The notes below the pieces were generated by a model that saw only the letters and a program-made list of their open reading frames with translations, had not been told where the DNA came from and did not search any database. From contig NW_004955502.1 in assembly GCF_000276665.1 (NCBI RefSeq), forward strand, positions 4,764,681 to 4,828,680: a DNA stretch of 64,000 nucleotides, written 5' to 3'. The stretch comes from Chinchilla lanigera. Its lineage: Eukaryota; Chordata; Mammalia; Rodentia; Chinchillidae. Shown in pieces: positions 46,812 through 59,345 of the stretch (its first letter is position 1; the number at the start of each line of letters is the position of its first letter). The position numbers and the translations under genes were made by a program.

Positions 46812-46946
46812 TTTAAAATTTTGCATTTTGAGACAGTTTCTTGCTAAGTCACTAACTTGTCCAGACTTGGCTTGAATTTGTGATCCTCCTGCCTCAGCCT
46901 CATGTGCTGGGATTATTTATGGATGTGCACCACTATGTCTGGTTTG
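46812..46946 (-). mobile_element. B1/7SL-like SINE, reverse, truncated by gap
   Basis: 'ttgagacagtttcttgctaa', 'gaatttgtgatcctcctgcc', 'tcagcctcatgtgctgggat', 'gatgtgcaccactatgtctgg'. It lacks the internal duplication typical of the B1s here, so it may be an older monomer. Confidence 0.82.
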
Positions 46947-47124
46947 TTTATTGTATTCTTGACAACGGCCATTCTGACTGAATTGAGGTGGAATATGAGT
47001 GCTGTTTTTTTGTTTTGCATTTCCCTTATAGCTAAAACGTTGAGCCTTTTCAAATATATAGTTCTTTGTCATTTGTATGTCTTTTGAGAAGTATTTGTTC
47101 AATTCATTTGCCCAATCTTCTTTC

Positions 47125-47213
47125 TTTCTTTTTCTTGGAACTGGAAATCAAACTTAGGACCTTGTGTTTGCCAGGCAGGCGTTTGTGCCACTGAGCTGTA
47201 TCCCCAACCCACT
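47125..47213 (-). mobile_element. ID SINE, reverse
   Basis: 'cttggaactggaaatcaaac', 'gtgtttgccaggcaggcg', 'actgagctgtatccccaacc'. Perfect 11-bp target duplication aatcttctttc at 47114-47124 and 47214-47224, inside the old L1. Confidence 0.95.
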
Positions 47214-48054
47214 AATCTTCTTTCAAAAAAGGGGCTGACAAAGATTTTCCTCCTGTTTTGTAGGCTGTCTTTTCTCTTTTTTCATTTGTTTCCTTTATTG
47301 TTCAGAAGCCTTTTAACTTAATGTGGACCTGTCTGTTGCTTGATTCTTGCTATTAATTCTGCTATTGGAGTCCTGTTCAGGAAATCTTTGCCTGTACCTG
47401 TAACTTCAGTTGTTTCCCCTCTGTTTTCTACTAGCACTTTCAAAATTTCAGGTCTTTTGTGTTTGAGCCATTCTGATTTGATCTTAATACTGGGTGTGTG
47501 TGTGTGAGAGAGAGATCTCATCAGTCTCCTGCATATCAGTATCCAGTTTTCCCAGCACCATTTGCTAAAGATGCTGTGTTTTCTCAAGCATGTTTTTTGA
47601 CCCCTTTGTCACAATCAGAGGGCTGTCGTGTGGGTTTATTTCTCTGTCCTGTATTCTATTCCCTTGTTCTTTGTTTCTATTTTTGTACCAGTATTGTGTT
47701 ATTTTTGTTACTATGGTGTGGTAGTATATTTTGAAATTGGATATTGTGATATCTCTAGCATTGCTCTTTTTGCTCAGGATTTTCTTTTTTACTTAACTTT
47801 ATATATGATTTTAAATATTTCCAGTATCTTTTAGAATAATCATTTTTAATGCTTGGAATATATTCACCAATATTTATCTAAATTAATTTTTCTATAAAAC
47901 CACCAATGTATTTCCTAGCATAAGTAGTTCTACAGTGAGTATCCTCATAGGCCTTGCTGTTCACTGTTCCTCTTTCTGTCTCTTCATGGATGTTTTAAGA
48001 CAGTCTGTCTCATCTTTATCTATACACTTTAATTGCGTGGGGCCCTGTCTGTCC

Positions 48055-48182
48055 AATCTGATGCTTGATCCTGACTGGAGATTCTGATTAAGCTTGTCTG
48101 GGGCGGACCCTGGGCATCAGGATGTTGTAATGTCCCCCGACAATTCCAATGTGCAGTTGATGATGAGAACCACCCTTTAAGC
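48055..48182 (-). mobile_element. MER5-like hAT-Charlie DNA transposon fossil
   Basis: 'ggagattctgattaagcttg', 'tctggggcggaccctgggca', 'aattccaatgtgcagttgat', 'gatgagaaccaccc' are the reverse-oriented MER5 landmarks, ending at the terminal inverted repeat (gagaaccac). Non-autonomous and long inactive. Confidence 0.75.
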
Positions 48183-48824
48183 ACTTGTAACTCAGGGATT
48201 GCCAGTGAGACTGCCCTAGTGTGAAGAGTGTTGGAACAACAGGAACTAGTTTTTCTGGATTATGCCACCCTTTCCTACCATCTGACACGTCACCTGTCCT
48301 GTGTAATTGAGTGAATGCTATCTCCCAGACGTGTTTGGGCAGAAACTATCCCACCACTAACACAGGGTGCTTACATTCTTGGTTCTGCATATGTGTATTC
48401 AAGTGACTGTTCTAAGCTGTTGAATGCTACTTTGTGTCAGCTGAATACTAGCATACTTACTCCTCTCTCTCAATAAAGCAACTTCTGTGAATTTTATTTC
48501 TCACTGCAAAAGAAGCAGCGATAACCTGCCACACCACTGTGGTCAGGATCATGAGATAGTATATCCAAAACACTTTATAAAGCATAAAGCTTTGTCTACA
48601 CTGTACATACAGCACTATGCATTAACATAAAATGTATAAAGTATTTTTATTTAATAATTTTGTATCAGTTTTTAAATTGATTAACCATGACTTTCATATG
48701 CTAGTAACTTTAGTGTGTTTCCATGTCTCTCTTATTCTGAAGATTTCTTTTGAACCTGTAATTAACCTTGCAAGGCCGGTGAACTGACTAATTGAGATTA
48801 TGTGTGTATGAAAAAGTCCTTCTT
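48183..48824. other. Unassigned sequence
   Basis: No element recognised with confidence. An aataaa at 48473 follows a CT-rich tract and could belong to an unidentified LTR. Confidence 0.3.
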
Positions 48825-48825
48825 C

Positions 48826-48933
48826 AACACTTGAGAGGCTGAGGCAGGAGGATTGCTGTGAGTTCAAGGCCAGCCTGGGCTACATATTGAGTTCAAGGCC
48901 AAGCTATATAGTGATACTTGTCTAAAAAAAAAA
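48826..48933 (+). mobile_element. B1 SINE, 5'-truncated
   Basis: 'cacttgagaggctgaggcag', 'gttcaaggccagcctgggct', 'gttcaaggccaagctatata'. Ends in an A-rich tail that runs into the GAAA microsatellite, a common origin for such tracts. Confidence 0.92.
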
Positions 48934-48936
48934 TAA

Positions 48937-48982
<46 letters not shown>

Positions 48983-49035
48983 AAAAAAGATAGGTAGAAA
49001 GAAAGAAAAGAGAAAAGAAAAGAAAAGAAGAAAGG
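48934..49035. repeat. (GAAA)n microsatellite
   Basis: gaaagaaagaaag units for about 50 bases, then gaaaa variants. It grew from the poly-A tail of the adjacent B1. Confidence 0.97.
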
Positions 49036-51285
49036 TTAGAAAATGAAAAAAAGGTCCTTCTTTGTTGGATCTCTACTTGTTACAAACAATGGACAAAGTA
49101 TCCTTTGTTCTTTGAGTCCTAGATGAATACAAGTGATTTTCATTGGTCTTTGTGGCTTGAAAGTTGTAAGAACTGAGGGAGATCACAAGTAAAGTTTATA
49201 CAGCAGCTATAACATGTGGTTATTCATGCACAGACTTTAACTCACCACGTACAAATACAACCCAGCTATTCATTGTCCTCACATAGTGTTGCAGTTTGTT
49301 GGATTAATTTTCTGGCAGATTCAAACCCATACATTTACTTGAAAGGCATTAAATATTTTTTCCATTACCCACATTTCAAAATTATTTAAGCTCTACTACT
49401 TCTGGTTCTCTAAGGCATTGTTACAAGGAAAGAAATGCACAATTATTGCAAAGCATACTTCCAGAAAAATGCTTGTCAGTTGATAAAATATACTGCACCT
49501 TAGTATATTCATCTGGTAAGAATTTAGACAGCCCCAAGTTAGACAAAGTACTGTCTTTTTTTTCCAAAACAGCTTAAAATCCATCAGGTTTATATATGCT
49601 TTTGGTGATTCTGTAGTTGTGAAAGGACATCATACATTTCTGTTCCTAAGCCACGTATGGAGAAATTGAGTATACTTAAACAACACTTCATTTATAACCT
49701 GGAAAGCTATAAGTAGATCAACTAATATGACAAATTATATGCAGTATAGTAAAAAATAAACTGTTTTTTGTGTCTGCTATTCTTATAAGCAGTGAACAGT
49801 GCTCTCAAATGTCTTTAAATATCTTTTGTCACTGGCTTGGTAGAGCACAGAATTTGGTCTTGGACATGATTTGTTCTTGGTTTATCATAGTGAGGCTCAA
49901 CTTTCTCATCTTTACACCAAAATATTGTACATTTTAGTGAAATATTATACCAATACAAGTTAGTACCTGACAAAAAGAAGCACTTAAAATACAGTAGATT
50001 TTTCTTTCCTGAGAACAGCCAATGAAATTGCTGTTTGTAGCTCTACGGTGAAGATGAAAAAATCATGTATATACAAAAAGGATCCACTGTCATCCCTTCC
50101 CTCAACCACGTATCCAAGCTCTTTGTCCTGGTACTAAGAGGGCTACTGTTGTGAATTAAGGATAAATGGTATCTGGGTAACTATGAAAGCAGATGAAAAA
50201 TCAGAAAAACAAATCCAGACTATGATCCTGGCTACTTATATTCAAAATTCTGATGAATATAATTGAGCATAATGGCTCCATTTGCAGAACTTACAGTGGT
50301 AAGATTCGAAACTTCTCACGCTAGTGAGATCTCTGAACCATCTCTTTTTAACTCCAGTTGGTCCTGAAAGTTCAGAAAGTTGAAGTACATTATTGCTCTT
50401 AGTTCTTAAAAGGAACTCTTTAATTTTCAAGGGAAAAGTACTTTTGGAAGGTTTAAGTTTGATTTTCAAGTTGAAGATTCATAGTTTTCTGTAATTGTTA
50501 TTGTTCATTATTATAGAAAATTGTTCCATAAGAACAGTATGGTGTGGCGCATTGTAACGTTTAAAGGAATCACTAAAACGTGTTTTTAAAACATTGTAAA
50601 CAAGCAGGGTATTCCCCATTGTAAAGTATATTTTTGAAAAAAACAAAAACAAAAACAAATTCTGTTTTAATGAAATGCAAAAGTAGTAGAAATAAAAATT
50701 TTCTTTACTCTTTGACATGACTAACATATGTAAGCTTTCTAGATTGAATATTGTGGAAAAACAATAAAATAAGTAATTTTTTCTTTTACACAGCTACAGC
50801 AAGCACTTCTTTATTCTCTTTCAATTTCAAAAGCTAAGTACAGGAAGACAGTTACATATAGAGTGAAAACTGAACTACTGTTGGCATTCAGTGTAAAAAC
50901 CCCTGTTTTGTAAGAATGCATTATTAGATAACAGTTCTATGAAACTGGCTGCCTCATATCTGATCTAGATTAATATCTAGCTCGGTATAGTTAGCATTTT
51001 AAAATCTATACACTTAAAGAAGAAAAACTGAAAAAATTATAAAAGTTTAAAAATAATACATAATCTTTATTTAGGTAAATTTAATCATACTTAACTTTAT
51101 ATATTCTAAGCCCAATGTTTTAGGAATAAAATAAAGTATGATGAGATACCCAATGATTATAGTAGAAAGTTAACATTATCAGATAAAAATAAAAATGTAA
51201 ATAGAGAAATACAGTTGTAAAAACCAGTGTGCACACATGATAATTAAGAATCCAGAGATTGCTTGATTTTTCTTCTATTGGGATG
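49036..51285. other. Unique AT-rich sequence
   Basis: No element recognised. On the minus strand an aataaa at about 50811-50816 is followed by a GT-rich stretch, a weak polyadenylation context with no supporting exon. Confidence 0.35.
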
Positions 51286-51289
51286 GTTA

Positions 51290-51545
51290 GAGTTTATGTC
51301 TTCTATTTCTTTGCTGAAAGAAACTGTCAATGAGTCGTTGGTTGATCAATATTGCATGTCTCTATCTGTTTTCATGAGAAACCACTTTGAAGATATCAAT
51401 ATGTAATACAGCAAGCATTGTTAATTTCCTACCACTTTGTTTGTAACTCTGTATGGTCTGTACTGTTCTTTTGCTATTTTGTAAAAGGTTGTCTGCATGT
51501 TAATGTTTTCCTCCTTTTGTTTTTAAAATGAAAAAAAGAAAATAT
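51290..51545 (+). repeat. L1 3'-UTR-like unit, opposite strand
   Basis: The reverse complement of 51300-51440 aligns with the L1 3'-UTR units at 13860-13990 and 20401-20600 (shared 'aggaaattaacaatg', 'catattg.tatcttcaaagt', 'catgcaa.attgatca' blocks). It therefore looks like the end of a plus-strand L1, though ORF2 sequence is not recognised to its left. Confidence 0.6.
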
Positions 51546-54060
51546 AAAAATTATCTATGATCTGTTTTTAAAATAAGAGCAACTATACCAAGTGAAATTT
51601 GAATTCTGTTTTCAACCAGAGGCTTGCCTTACCTAATTAGGAAGATATTTTTTTAAGTTTTGAAACTTTTCCTCCAATTTATATTGTGGTAAGTGGGAAG
51701 AGATGTGGTTTTTATTGGAGCTTCAGATGTGTTGTGGGAGCACCTTTACACTATCGCAGTGTTGGGCAGATAAGCTTAGTCTGAACTTGCAGTTCCAATT
51801 TGGTCCAGGTCAAGATGGATAAAATCTGAAGGGAATTCATTAGAAGTTCCAGCTCACAGTTTATAATTTATAAATATTCTTCATTCATAAAGCACAAGTT
51901 TGTTAAACTAAATTATAATGGTGAGCTAGGTTATATCCAACAAACCATGGCACTCAAAATTGTTTCTATATTTTGTCTAACTTTTTAGGTCACTGAATAG
52001 ACATTTCATATTTTGGGAAAAATGTATTTCAAAATTTATTTCAAATATATGATACTTTGAATATGCTACATGAGTTCTTAGTAAGTGACCATTTGTATTA
52101 AATGTAATTAATAACTGAAAAAGAATATTAACCTTGAATCTTTTTATGTTGATTTACAGAAAATAGATATGAAGCATTAGAATTATGATATGCTTCTAAT
52201 AAAATAGAAAATACAGAGTGCAACAGATCTGAGGGAGAATAATTTACTTAAGATTTGGTCAGTGCTACCAGTGTTTCTGTTTTGGTGATTATGGTGGTTG
52301 GGAGCTCCTGCCATCTTAATTATCTTAGATGGCTCAGTTTGACTCCATTTTAGATGCCTTTCTTCCAGACTTTAAATCTTAGAGCACTTACTTTGAGAAA
52401 GGTTTCAGTTGTAATTTCTTTCTTTACTCCTTTGAGATGTAAATTTTCTCCCAGTCTCTTGTTTTGTTAACCTGGAATGTTATTTCTCATGGATCTGAGT
52501 GTAAACGTTCAGAAATATAATTACCTGGAAAAGTAGCACCTCTGTCTTACTCTCTCTTTGGAAGGATAGAAGCCTAACTTCCACAAGCAACAATGAGCAA
52601 ACACAGATGATTGATCACATTGACCAGCGTCCCTTTACCGTCTTCCAGTATGCTCTACTGTCTCACTCTTGGGCTTAGAAATCCTCCCACCTTTCATTTT
52701 TTTCAATAGACTTGAGTTCAGGCTCTCTCTTTTACTGGAATAGTCTTAAAGTTGCCCCCACTTATTTAACCCTACCTAGTGAATGTTTTTCTTTGATAAC
52801 ATGCAACATCTAATTGTATGGGAGGACCTTGACTTTATTGGAGAATTCTGGTTAACAAATAAAAAAGGGTTGAGTTAATTAGACAATATGTTGCGAACCC
52901 AGGCATAATAATGAGGCAAGAGTCACATCATCAGAAGCCATAATCTTTAGATGCAATTAGAGGTGTAGTTTGTATTAACATGGTGACAAGAAGCATGCTC
53001 AGATTACTTACTAATTGAAAAGGAGCAATGTGCCGTGTAGCAGAGAGGTCTATCCATTGCTACCATTTCACCAAATGGTGTCCCAAGTGTTGTTACTAAG
53101 GAATAACCTGGCATTATATGTTTCTCAATATGTTTTAATATGGAACAGGCAACACCACCTATGAAATTTTCTTGCCAAAAATATTTTACTGAACGTAGCC
53201 AGATCTTCAGACCTAAGTACCAGTTGGCAGAGAGTAACTTTTTGAATGAAAATACTTCTATCTCAGAAAGTAGGAAGACAAATGGAAGCAGAGAACATTT
53301 TCCTCTGTTTTTCAGGACTAGAGGGACAGCAGAGCTCACACGGGAGAACGCAACTCTCCACGGTGCCCAGAACTGCTATATCCAGACTGTGAAACTCTGA
53401 GCTGGTAAACGTTATATTAGATCAGGCACTGTAGCTTAATGTTTCTAGCAGATGAAACTGAAACAAATAAATGACAGATTTTGGAAACAGAATCAATGGT
53501 TCATTTAAATCAGCAGAGTTGTAGTGATCTCATACACAAAACCCTGATCTTCGTGTCAATGAGGTGAAACCATGCCGAGTATGGAGTGGGTGGCTAAAAT
53601 ATACTTATTCACACCGAGAAAGGACAATCCAAAATTGGGGTGGCTTCTATGGTGACCACTTAATTAAAGAACCTAACTTGCATGATAAGAAAATGAAATA
53701 TAATTCATAATAAAGAACTGTCTAGATGTTCTTGAAAATGTAACGTAGTAGAAATGTAAAAGAAGAAAAAACCCACTTTACTTCAAGTTTCTCTCACTAG
53801 ACACGTGAAAATTCACTCACAGAAGTTACAGGGGTGGCTTCTCCAAGGTCAGGCAGCTCACGGGAAGCACAGTCAGGCCATGAACACAGTCTTCACGTTC
53901 TCACCAGTGTCCTCCGACACCAGGGCAAATATGTGCAGAGGTGAAAAACATCCTGAGGAATCTGAAGCTATGTTAGAAGGCCCACTGAGATCAAGGATGT
54001 GCCCAAAGCCAGGACAGTTTCTCTTTGACTCAGATGGCATTTGAGTACAGGATTTGAATA
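51546..54060. other. Unique sequence
   Basis: No gene recognised. The two opposed frames at 53004-53339 (minus) and 53140-53400 (plus) overlap each other and have no domain; 53805-54044 likewise. Confidence 0.4.
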
Positions 54061-54093
54061 AAAATAAATTTCAATAGTCTATTAAAAATAAGT

Positions 54094-54180
54094 GGGGCTG
54101 GGGATTTAGCTCAGTGGCACAGCACCTGCCTGGCAAGCTCAAGGTCGTGAGTTCGATTCCTGGTACCAGAAAAAAAAAAA
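54094..54180 (+). mobile_element. ID SINE
   Basis: 'ggggctggggatttagctca', 'acctgcctggcaagctc', 'gtgagttcgattcctggtac', poly-A. Perfect target duplication aaaataagt at 54085-54093 and 54181-54189. Confidence 0.97.
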
Positions 54181-54329
54181 AAAATAAGTTTCTATGTCTG
54201 ATAGAAATACTAAGTTTCTACTACTTATCTAGATCTAGAAAAAAATGGTGCATTAACTGAAGCCTGAGCCATGTCTACAGAATTTTAGAATAAGGAATTG
54301 TTTTGTTTTGACCCAAAAGAAAATTGATG

Positions 54330-55620
54330 GTTAATTGACAGGTAGTATATTAGTATGGCACCCTGTTGTACAATAAATCTCTTGAACTTATTTCTCTTAT
54401 GTATCCCTTTGGCCAATATTTTCCTAACAACTGCTCCTCACCTCCACCAACCCCAGCCCCTGGTAACCACCATTCTGTTCTCAACTTCCAGCTTTTCACA
54501 CATAAGTGAGATCATGAATCATTTGTCTTTTTAGGTCTGGCTTATTTTACATAAATAGTGTTCTTCTGATTGATGTATATTTTCACAAATGACCAGATTT
54601 CATTCTTTCACTGGCTGAGCACTATCTGCTTGTGTGTGGATACCACATTCTGTTTATCCATTTATTGAAGGATACTATGTCCAATGATTCCCTGTTTTGA
54701 CTATTATGAATAATCCCACAATTAGTGTGAGACTGCAGAAATATTTTTGACACACTGATTTAATGTTCTTTGGATATCTGCCCAGTAGTGGGGTGGTTGT
54801 ATAAACTGGTAGTTCTATTTTTAATTTTGAGGAAATTCTATAGTGTTTTCTGTAATGGCTTGACTAATTTACATTTCCATCATCAGCGTGCAATGGATTC
54901 CTTTTCTCCCTATTCTCACTAGTACTTGTTATGTCTCCATCCTAACAAGTGTGGGGTGTTTCAGTGTGATTTTAATTTGTATTTCCTTGATAAATATTGA
55001 TATTTTCCTTGATAAATGTTTCCTTGGTAAATAAATATTTCAAACCATTTTTCTTTTACTTGTTAACTGTTTTATATGTCTTCTTTTAAGAAATTTCTGT
55101 TCAGGCCCTTGAAATATCTATTTGAATTTTTTTGTTTGCTTATTTGTTATGTCATTTTTTGTGAGGCTGGGGAATGAGCCCAGGGTAAGCACTTTACAAC
55201 TAAGCACCATCCACATCTAATTTCTTTGTGTTTTGTTTCGATTTTTGCTCTTGAGTTGACTTCACTGTTTATTTTAGATATCATCCCTTACCAGATGAGT
55301 AGTTTTTTTTTTGTTTGTTTGTTTTTTGTTTTTTTTTGTTTTTCTCCAGTACTGGGAACCGAACTCACGACCTTGCACTTGCCAGGCAGGCGCTTTGCCA
55401 CTGAGCTAAATCCCCAGCCCCTGGATGCATAGTTTGTAAAATTTTTTTGTTCTCCTGTAAGCTGTCCCTTCACTCTGTTGATTGTTTATTTGCTGCATAG
55501 CTTTTTTATTGTGACATAATTCCATTAAGGTCAAGTAGATATTGGATGATGCATTTTCTACCCAATAATAACCCTATTTATTGTTTATTTTTTGGGAGCA
55601 AATTGTCCCATCAATCCTTT
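54330..55620 (-). mobile_element. Old L1 3' end, antisense
   Basis: 'gtacaataaatctcttgaac', 'ccagcccctggtaaccacca', 'aagtgagatcatgaatcatt', 'ggataccacattctgtttat', 'atctgcccagtagtggggtg', 'gtatttccttgataaatatt'. Interrupted by a reverse ID at 55306-55423. A small local repeat of 'ttccttgataaat' occurs at 54992-55030. Confidence 0.85.
55306..55423 (-). mobile_element. ID SINE, reverse
   Basis: Long T/G tail, then 'cagtactgggaaccgaactc', 'gcacttgccaggcaggcgct', 'cactgagctaaatccccagc'. Flanks gatgagtagttt (55294-55305) and gatgcatagttt (55424-55435) form an imperfect target duplication. Confidence 0.95.
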
Positions 55621-55679
55621 GAAAGAGGCATGCAGATCCCTCCAAGGTTCTCTCCTATTTGTCTCTTTCATCATAAAGG

Positions 55680-55930
55680 AGGAAACTGAATAATAATCCA
55701 AGCACAGAAATCTTAAAAGTAGTACATAGAAATTCTAAAACATGTTGTAAGTGAAATTTTACAAAACGAGTAGGTTTGGAATATATTTGATGTTGGAAAG
55801 AGTCGTTTAATGAATGAGATCAGTGTTTCTGTAGGTGTGGTCTATGGGTCCACTGTTATCAATGTAACTCTACCAAGCTCTGAAGAGATAAGTATAGACA
55901 CTGGTAATTAGCATTTAGAACATTTTATAA
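55680..55930 (+). repeat. Local duplication, copy 1
   Basis: Shares an ordered series of blocks with 56577-56850: 'gaataataatccaag', 'atcttaaaagta.tacata', 'gtttctgta..tgtggtctatg', 'aagtacag/aagtataga..ctgg'. The middle resembles a hAT-type inverted-repeat end ('tgtggtctatgggtcc'). Confidence 0.85.
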
Positions 55931-56576
55931 CCCAATTTCATGTTTTAATGCATGTAGTAAAAGTGGCTTATTATTGTAGAATTATAAAAATTTACTATTT
56001 TGTGATATGTTCAGCATCAAAATGTCATTCACATGTGCTGATTCAAATCATCATCAGAAACTTGCACAGCACAAATAAACTTCTCTACAAACATTTACAC
56101 TAGCCTTTCCTCATAATAATAATATCTGTCAGTCTGTTGGTAGTTTTTGTGTGGGTGTTTTTATTTGGGGCATTAATATTTGTACATTAAAATTTTATGT
56201 GAACAATAATATAAAGTTCACAACTTCTGCAATATGGCAAAATGAAATGATGTTGAAAAAATAAACTACAAATGATAAAAAGTGTTAGAGAAAGGTGAGC
56301 ACATAAAACCATGTAAGGGGAATAACCATGACCAGACACAAGGACGAGACAGTTACAGCTGTGCATGGGCCCTGAGGATAAGTGGATTGCAGGAATTTTG
56401 GAGTTATCCTTTATAAACAGCTTCCATAACCTCTGCTGCACAAAGAACACCAGGGAAATCAGGTCCTGCTGAAGATGAGCTCAGTGTCTAGTCTAAAGAA
56501 TAAATTGAATGAAGATAAGTCAGCAGGATGAAACTATTACAGAATTTAAGTTAATTACATAAGTACTCAAATGAAA

Positions 56577-56850
56577 GAAAGGATTGAATAATAATCCAAG
56601 AACAAAAATCTTAAAAGTACTACATAAAAATTCTAAAAAATGTTGTGAATAAAAGTTTATAAAATGAGTAGATTTAAAGTGTATTTGATTTTAGAAACTG
56701 TAAGTTAATTGGATGATAAATCTAAAAAAGTAGATGAGATCAATGTTTCTGTAGATGTGGTCTATGGATCTAAGTAACCCTGCCACTCTCTACCAAATTT
56801 TGAAGAGCTAAGTACAGTTACTGGAAATCAGTGTTTACAATATTTTATCA
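56577..56850 (+). repeat. Local duplication, copy 2
   Basis: Diverged direct copy of 55680-55930 about 900 bases downstream. It contains roughly 30 extra bases before the 'gatgagatcaatgtttctgt' block. Confidence 0.85.
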
Positions 56851-58420
56851 CAAGTTAATGGGGTAATTTTGTTATTGAATCTAAGAAAAATGAAAAATTG
56901 GGCCTTATCTTTTGTCTTTTCTATTCTAATTTTCCCCCTACTAATTCATTCTTTGTATTTGGTAAAAGTATCACCTACAATTGATTAGAAAAAATAAAAC
57001 TGGTCTTCAGGTAGTTTAAGGAATGCTGAATTAGATGACAGCAGGCAGAGATAAAAGGATTGAAGTTATAAAAGAAAAATTTAGAGGTATAGGAATTTAT
57101 ATTTGGAGATACCCAAGAGACCTATATAAATTTATCTTCCAAATTATATAGAGGGAAGTATTTTTAATTTTTATACCATAAATCAGTATTTTGAAGGAAG
57201 CCAGCATGGTAGCTGTATAATCTAGATGAAAAAACCTAAATACTTTAATATAGAAGGCAGGTGAGAGGAAATGATTCAGTGAGCCCCAAAGTATTTCTGT
57301 TCTTTCCCCATTCTATTATCTTGTATTTCTCCTGCATTTAACCCAATGTCTCTGAAAGTTCTACAGTTTTTAATTGAGGCTTTAAAAAATCATGCATCTG
57401 TGTAAAAGTCTACCAGAAAAATTCTCCCTTATGTACATATGTTTTTGTAATTTACAGTTTTGTAATGGTTTACAGCACGATAGTGACTCTTTACCGTTAA
57501 ATGTGTATCTGTGTAGAATTTTATGGTATTTTCCTTACATTATCAATAGCTCTATGGACAAAATAATTGGTCAGGTCTAGATTAATGGAATTTAAAATTT
57601 TAATTTGCCCCTTGCTCATAATGGATGGAACTGATCTATTTTGAGATGCATTCAGGGCTATATTCAAATATTCTCACTCTGCTATGAGAAAAGATAATAG
57701 GTCTTCCAACAGAGATGAGAATTGGAGCTTCATGAAAGACAATGATCATCAAATTTATCCAAAGGATTTCTCCTCTACACTTGGTGTCCAAGCTATCAAC
57801 CATAAAAAAGAAAGACAGAAGGCTTAAAGTAGAGAAATATTATCAGGGGAAAACGTAGACATAGTTCTTTAAGATTAGTGCTTGTTCACTTGGTTTTACA
57901 CATGATCTGTTGTCCTTTGCCTCTGATGGCATGCGTCCATCTTCAGAATATCAGCTTTTATAGTCATAGTAATTTTACTCTTATGTGTGTTATGCCACAG
58001 TGGGCTGAGGATTGAATTAAAGTCATAAGGAAGTCTCAGAACTTAGCTACCTGTGGGAAAAATTTCCACTATATTAGCAAAGCAACATTTAGGCTGATTG
58101 GAAAAAAAGTAACATTACTTGGTTAAATAAACATGATATACAGAATATTAAAGGTACAGGAGAAATAATATATATACATATATATGCTTATATATACATA
58201 TATGTATTTAAATAAAAATTTATATAATGTAAATATATATTTATATACAAATATATATATACATTTTGAGAAGCTACTGTTAACTTTTTAGTTAAGGGTA
58301 TGTGTAAAAACGTTTATAATACTTATAATATTTTTAACCTTGATTAATTAAAAATTCTTTTAATATACATACAAATATCTCTTGAATGATTACTCTTTAA
58401 TATTTTTAGATAGACTATGC
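56851..58420. other. Unique AT-rich sequence
   Basis: No gene recognised. A TA-rich, strongly self-complementary simple repeat lies at 58165-58262. Confidence 0.4.
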
Positions 58421-58421
58421 A

Positions 58422-58650
58422 GTGTTTAGAAGATCTAGGTTTAGAATCATGGATGCTTGGGTTAGAATCCTTGCAAGTTCTTTTCTAAATCTGTCTCATC
58501 AATCAATTCCCCCAAATAATAGCACCGGTCTTATAAAATTGTGGTTAGAGTTATGTTTGTAAAGTGTATATTTGAAAAGTTTGTAACACAGAGCCTGGCC
58601 CATTAGGAGAACTCAGTGAATGCAATTTAGTTACTATTAATGCTGTCATT
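58422..58650 (+). mobile_element. MIR SINE
   Basis: 'gcagtgtttagaagatctag', 'atgcttgggttagaatcctt', 'ttgtaacacagagcctggcc', 'ttaggagaactcagtgaatg' in full-length MIR order. Confidence 0.78.
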
Positions 58651-59224
58651 CTTACTCAATGTTATTTGTATATTATCAAATCATATATTCTAGGAGGCGA
58701 TTGGTAGGGCAGAAAGTCATGGCACTAGGATGTCTTCAGATATGATAATTGGAAAAACTGTCTTTCCAGTCTTGTTGCTACTTTTTCATTAATATTTAAT
58801 GTCTTCTAATAATCTCTTTGTCCTGAGATTTACTTTTGCTTAATTAAAGCTACCAACTGCATAATGCCTCTTAGAATAAACACCGTGGGACACTTTTTTT
58901 CTCTGATGAGAAATACATGGTTCCTCCTATCTTATTTTTATGTATGATGTTCAGTGCATTTAAGAATGCCAGAGTCAAGAGATTTATGTAGTCAGATGAA
59001 GTAAATGTGAAGGGAAACAACTTGTCAAAAATAAAATGATTTTGTGTCTCTTTACTTTTTTCTAAGGCATCAGAGAGTTTCAAACACTTTGGAAAAAAAT
59101 CTTCAAATGAAAGATGCTACATAAGTACTGAATTTCAGGAATTTGCCACTGCATAGATAAATGTGAACGCTACCTCTCCAGGTAAAGAGCTGTGATCTGT
59201 TAAGATGCTTGTGTAAGGACACTG

Positions 59225-59345
59225 AAATTGAGAATGGGTAGTAGAAGAAGGTAGTTAGAAGTATCAGCTATGACCATTTAACCAGTTAATCGCCATGAAC
59301 ATGTCTGTCCTATTTTGTTAATATTCCTGCTTTACATTTAATCAG
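59225..59345 (+). mobile_element. ERVL 3'-end piece, out of order
   Basis: 'gagaatgggtagtagaagaa', 'ggtagttagaagtatcagct' and a 'tattttgttaata' end. It aligns with 61438-61555, which is the end of the ERVL internal region just before the LTR. Here it precedes RNase H sequence, so it is displaced or belongs to a second copy. Confidence 0.75.

Larger units (their letters stand above)
45950..47900 (-). mobile_element. Old L1, antisense, interrupted
   Basis: Antisense ORF2 end to RT-proximal region: 'tggtttatttcacttaactt', 'agggctgaataattttcata', 'atttatctgttggtgagccc', then after the gap 'gacaacggccattctgactg', 'ttcaattcatttgcccaatc', 'gttttcccagcaccatttgc', 'ttctctgtcctgtattctat' and 'gtatattttgaaattggata'. 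Interrupted by a TTCC tract and assembly gap, a reverse B1-like SINE and a reverse ID. No long frame survives. Confidence 0.88.

Noticed and set aside
46432..46875. Several frames of 102-147 codons
   Set aside because: They span the 240-N gap and a pyrimidine tract within an old antisense L1.
50760..50830. Possible splice acceptor (plus) or polyadenylation site (minus)
   Set aside because: Pyrimidine-AG and aataaa motifs are frequent in AT-rich DNA, and no adjoining exon or conserved frame supports either.
58165..58262. Hairpin-forming AT-rich block
   Set aside because: Simple TA repeat; its self-complementarity is expected and does not suggest an RNA gene.
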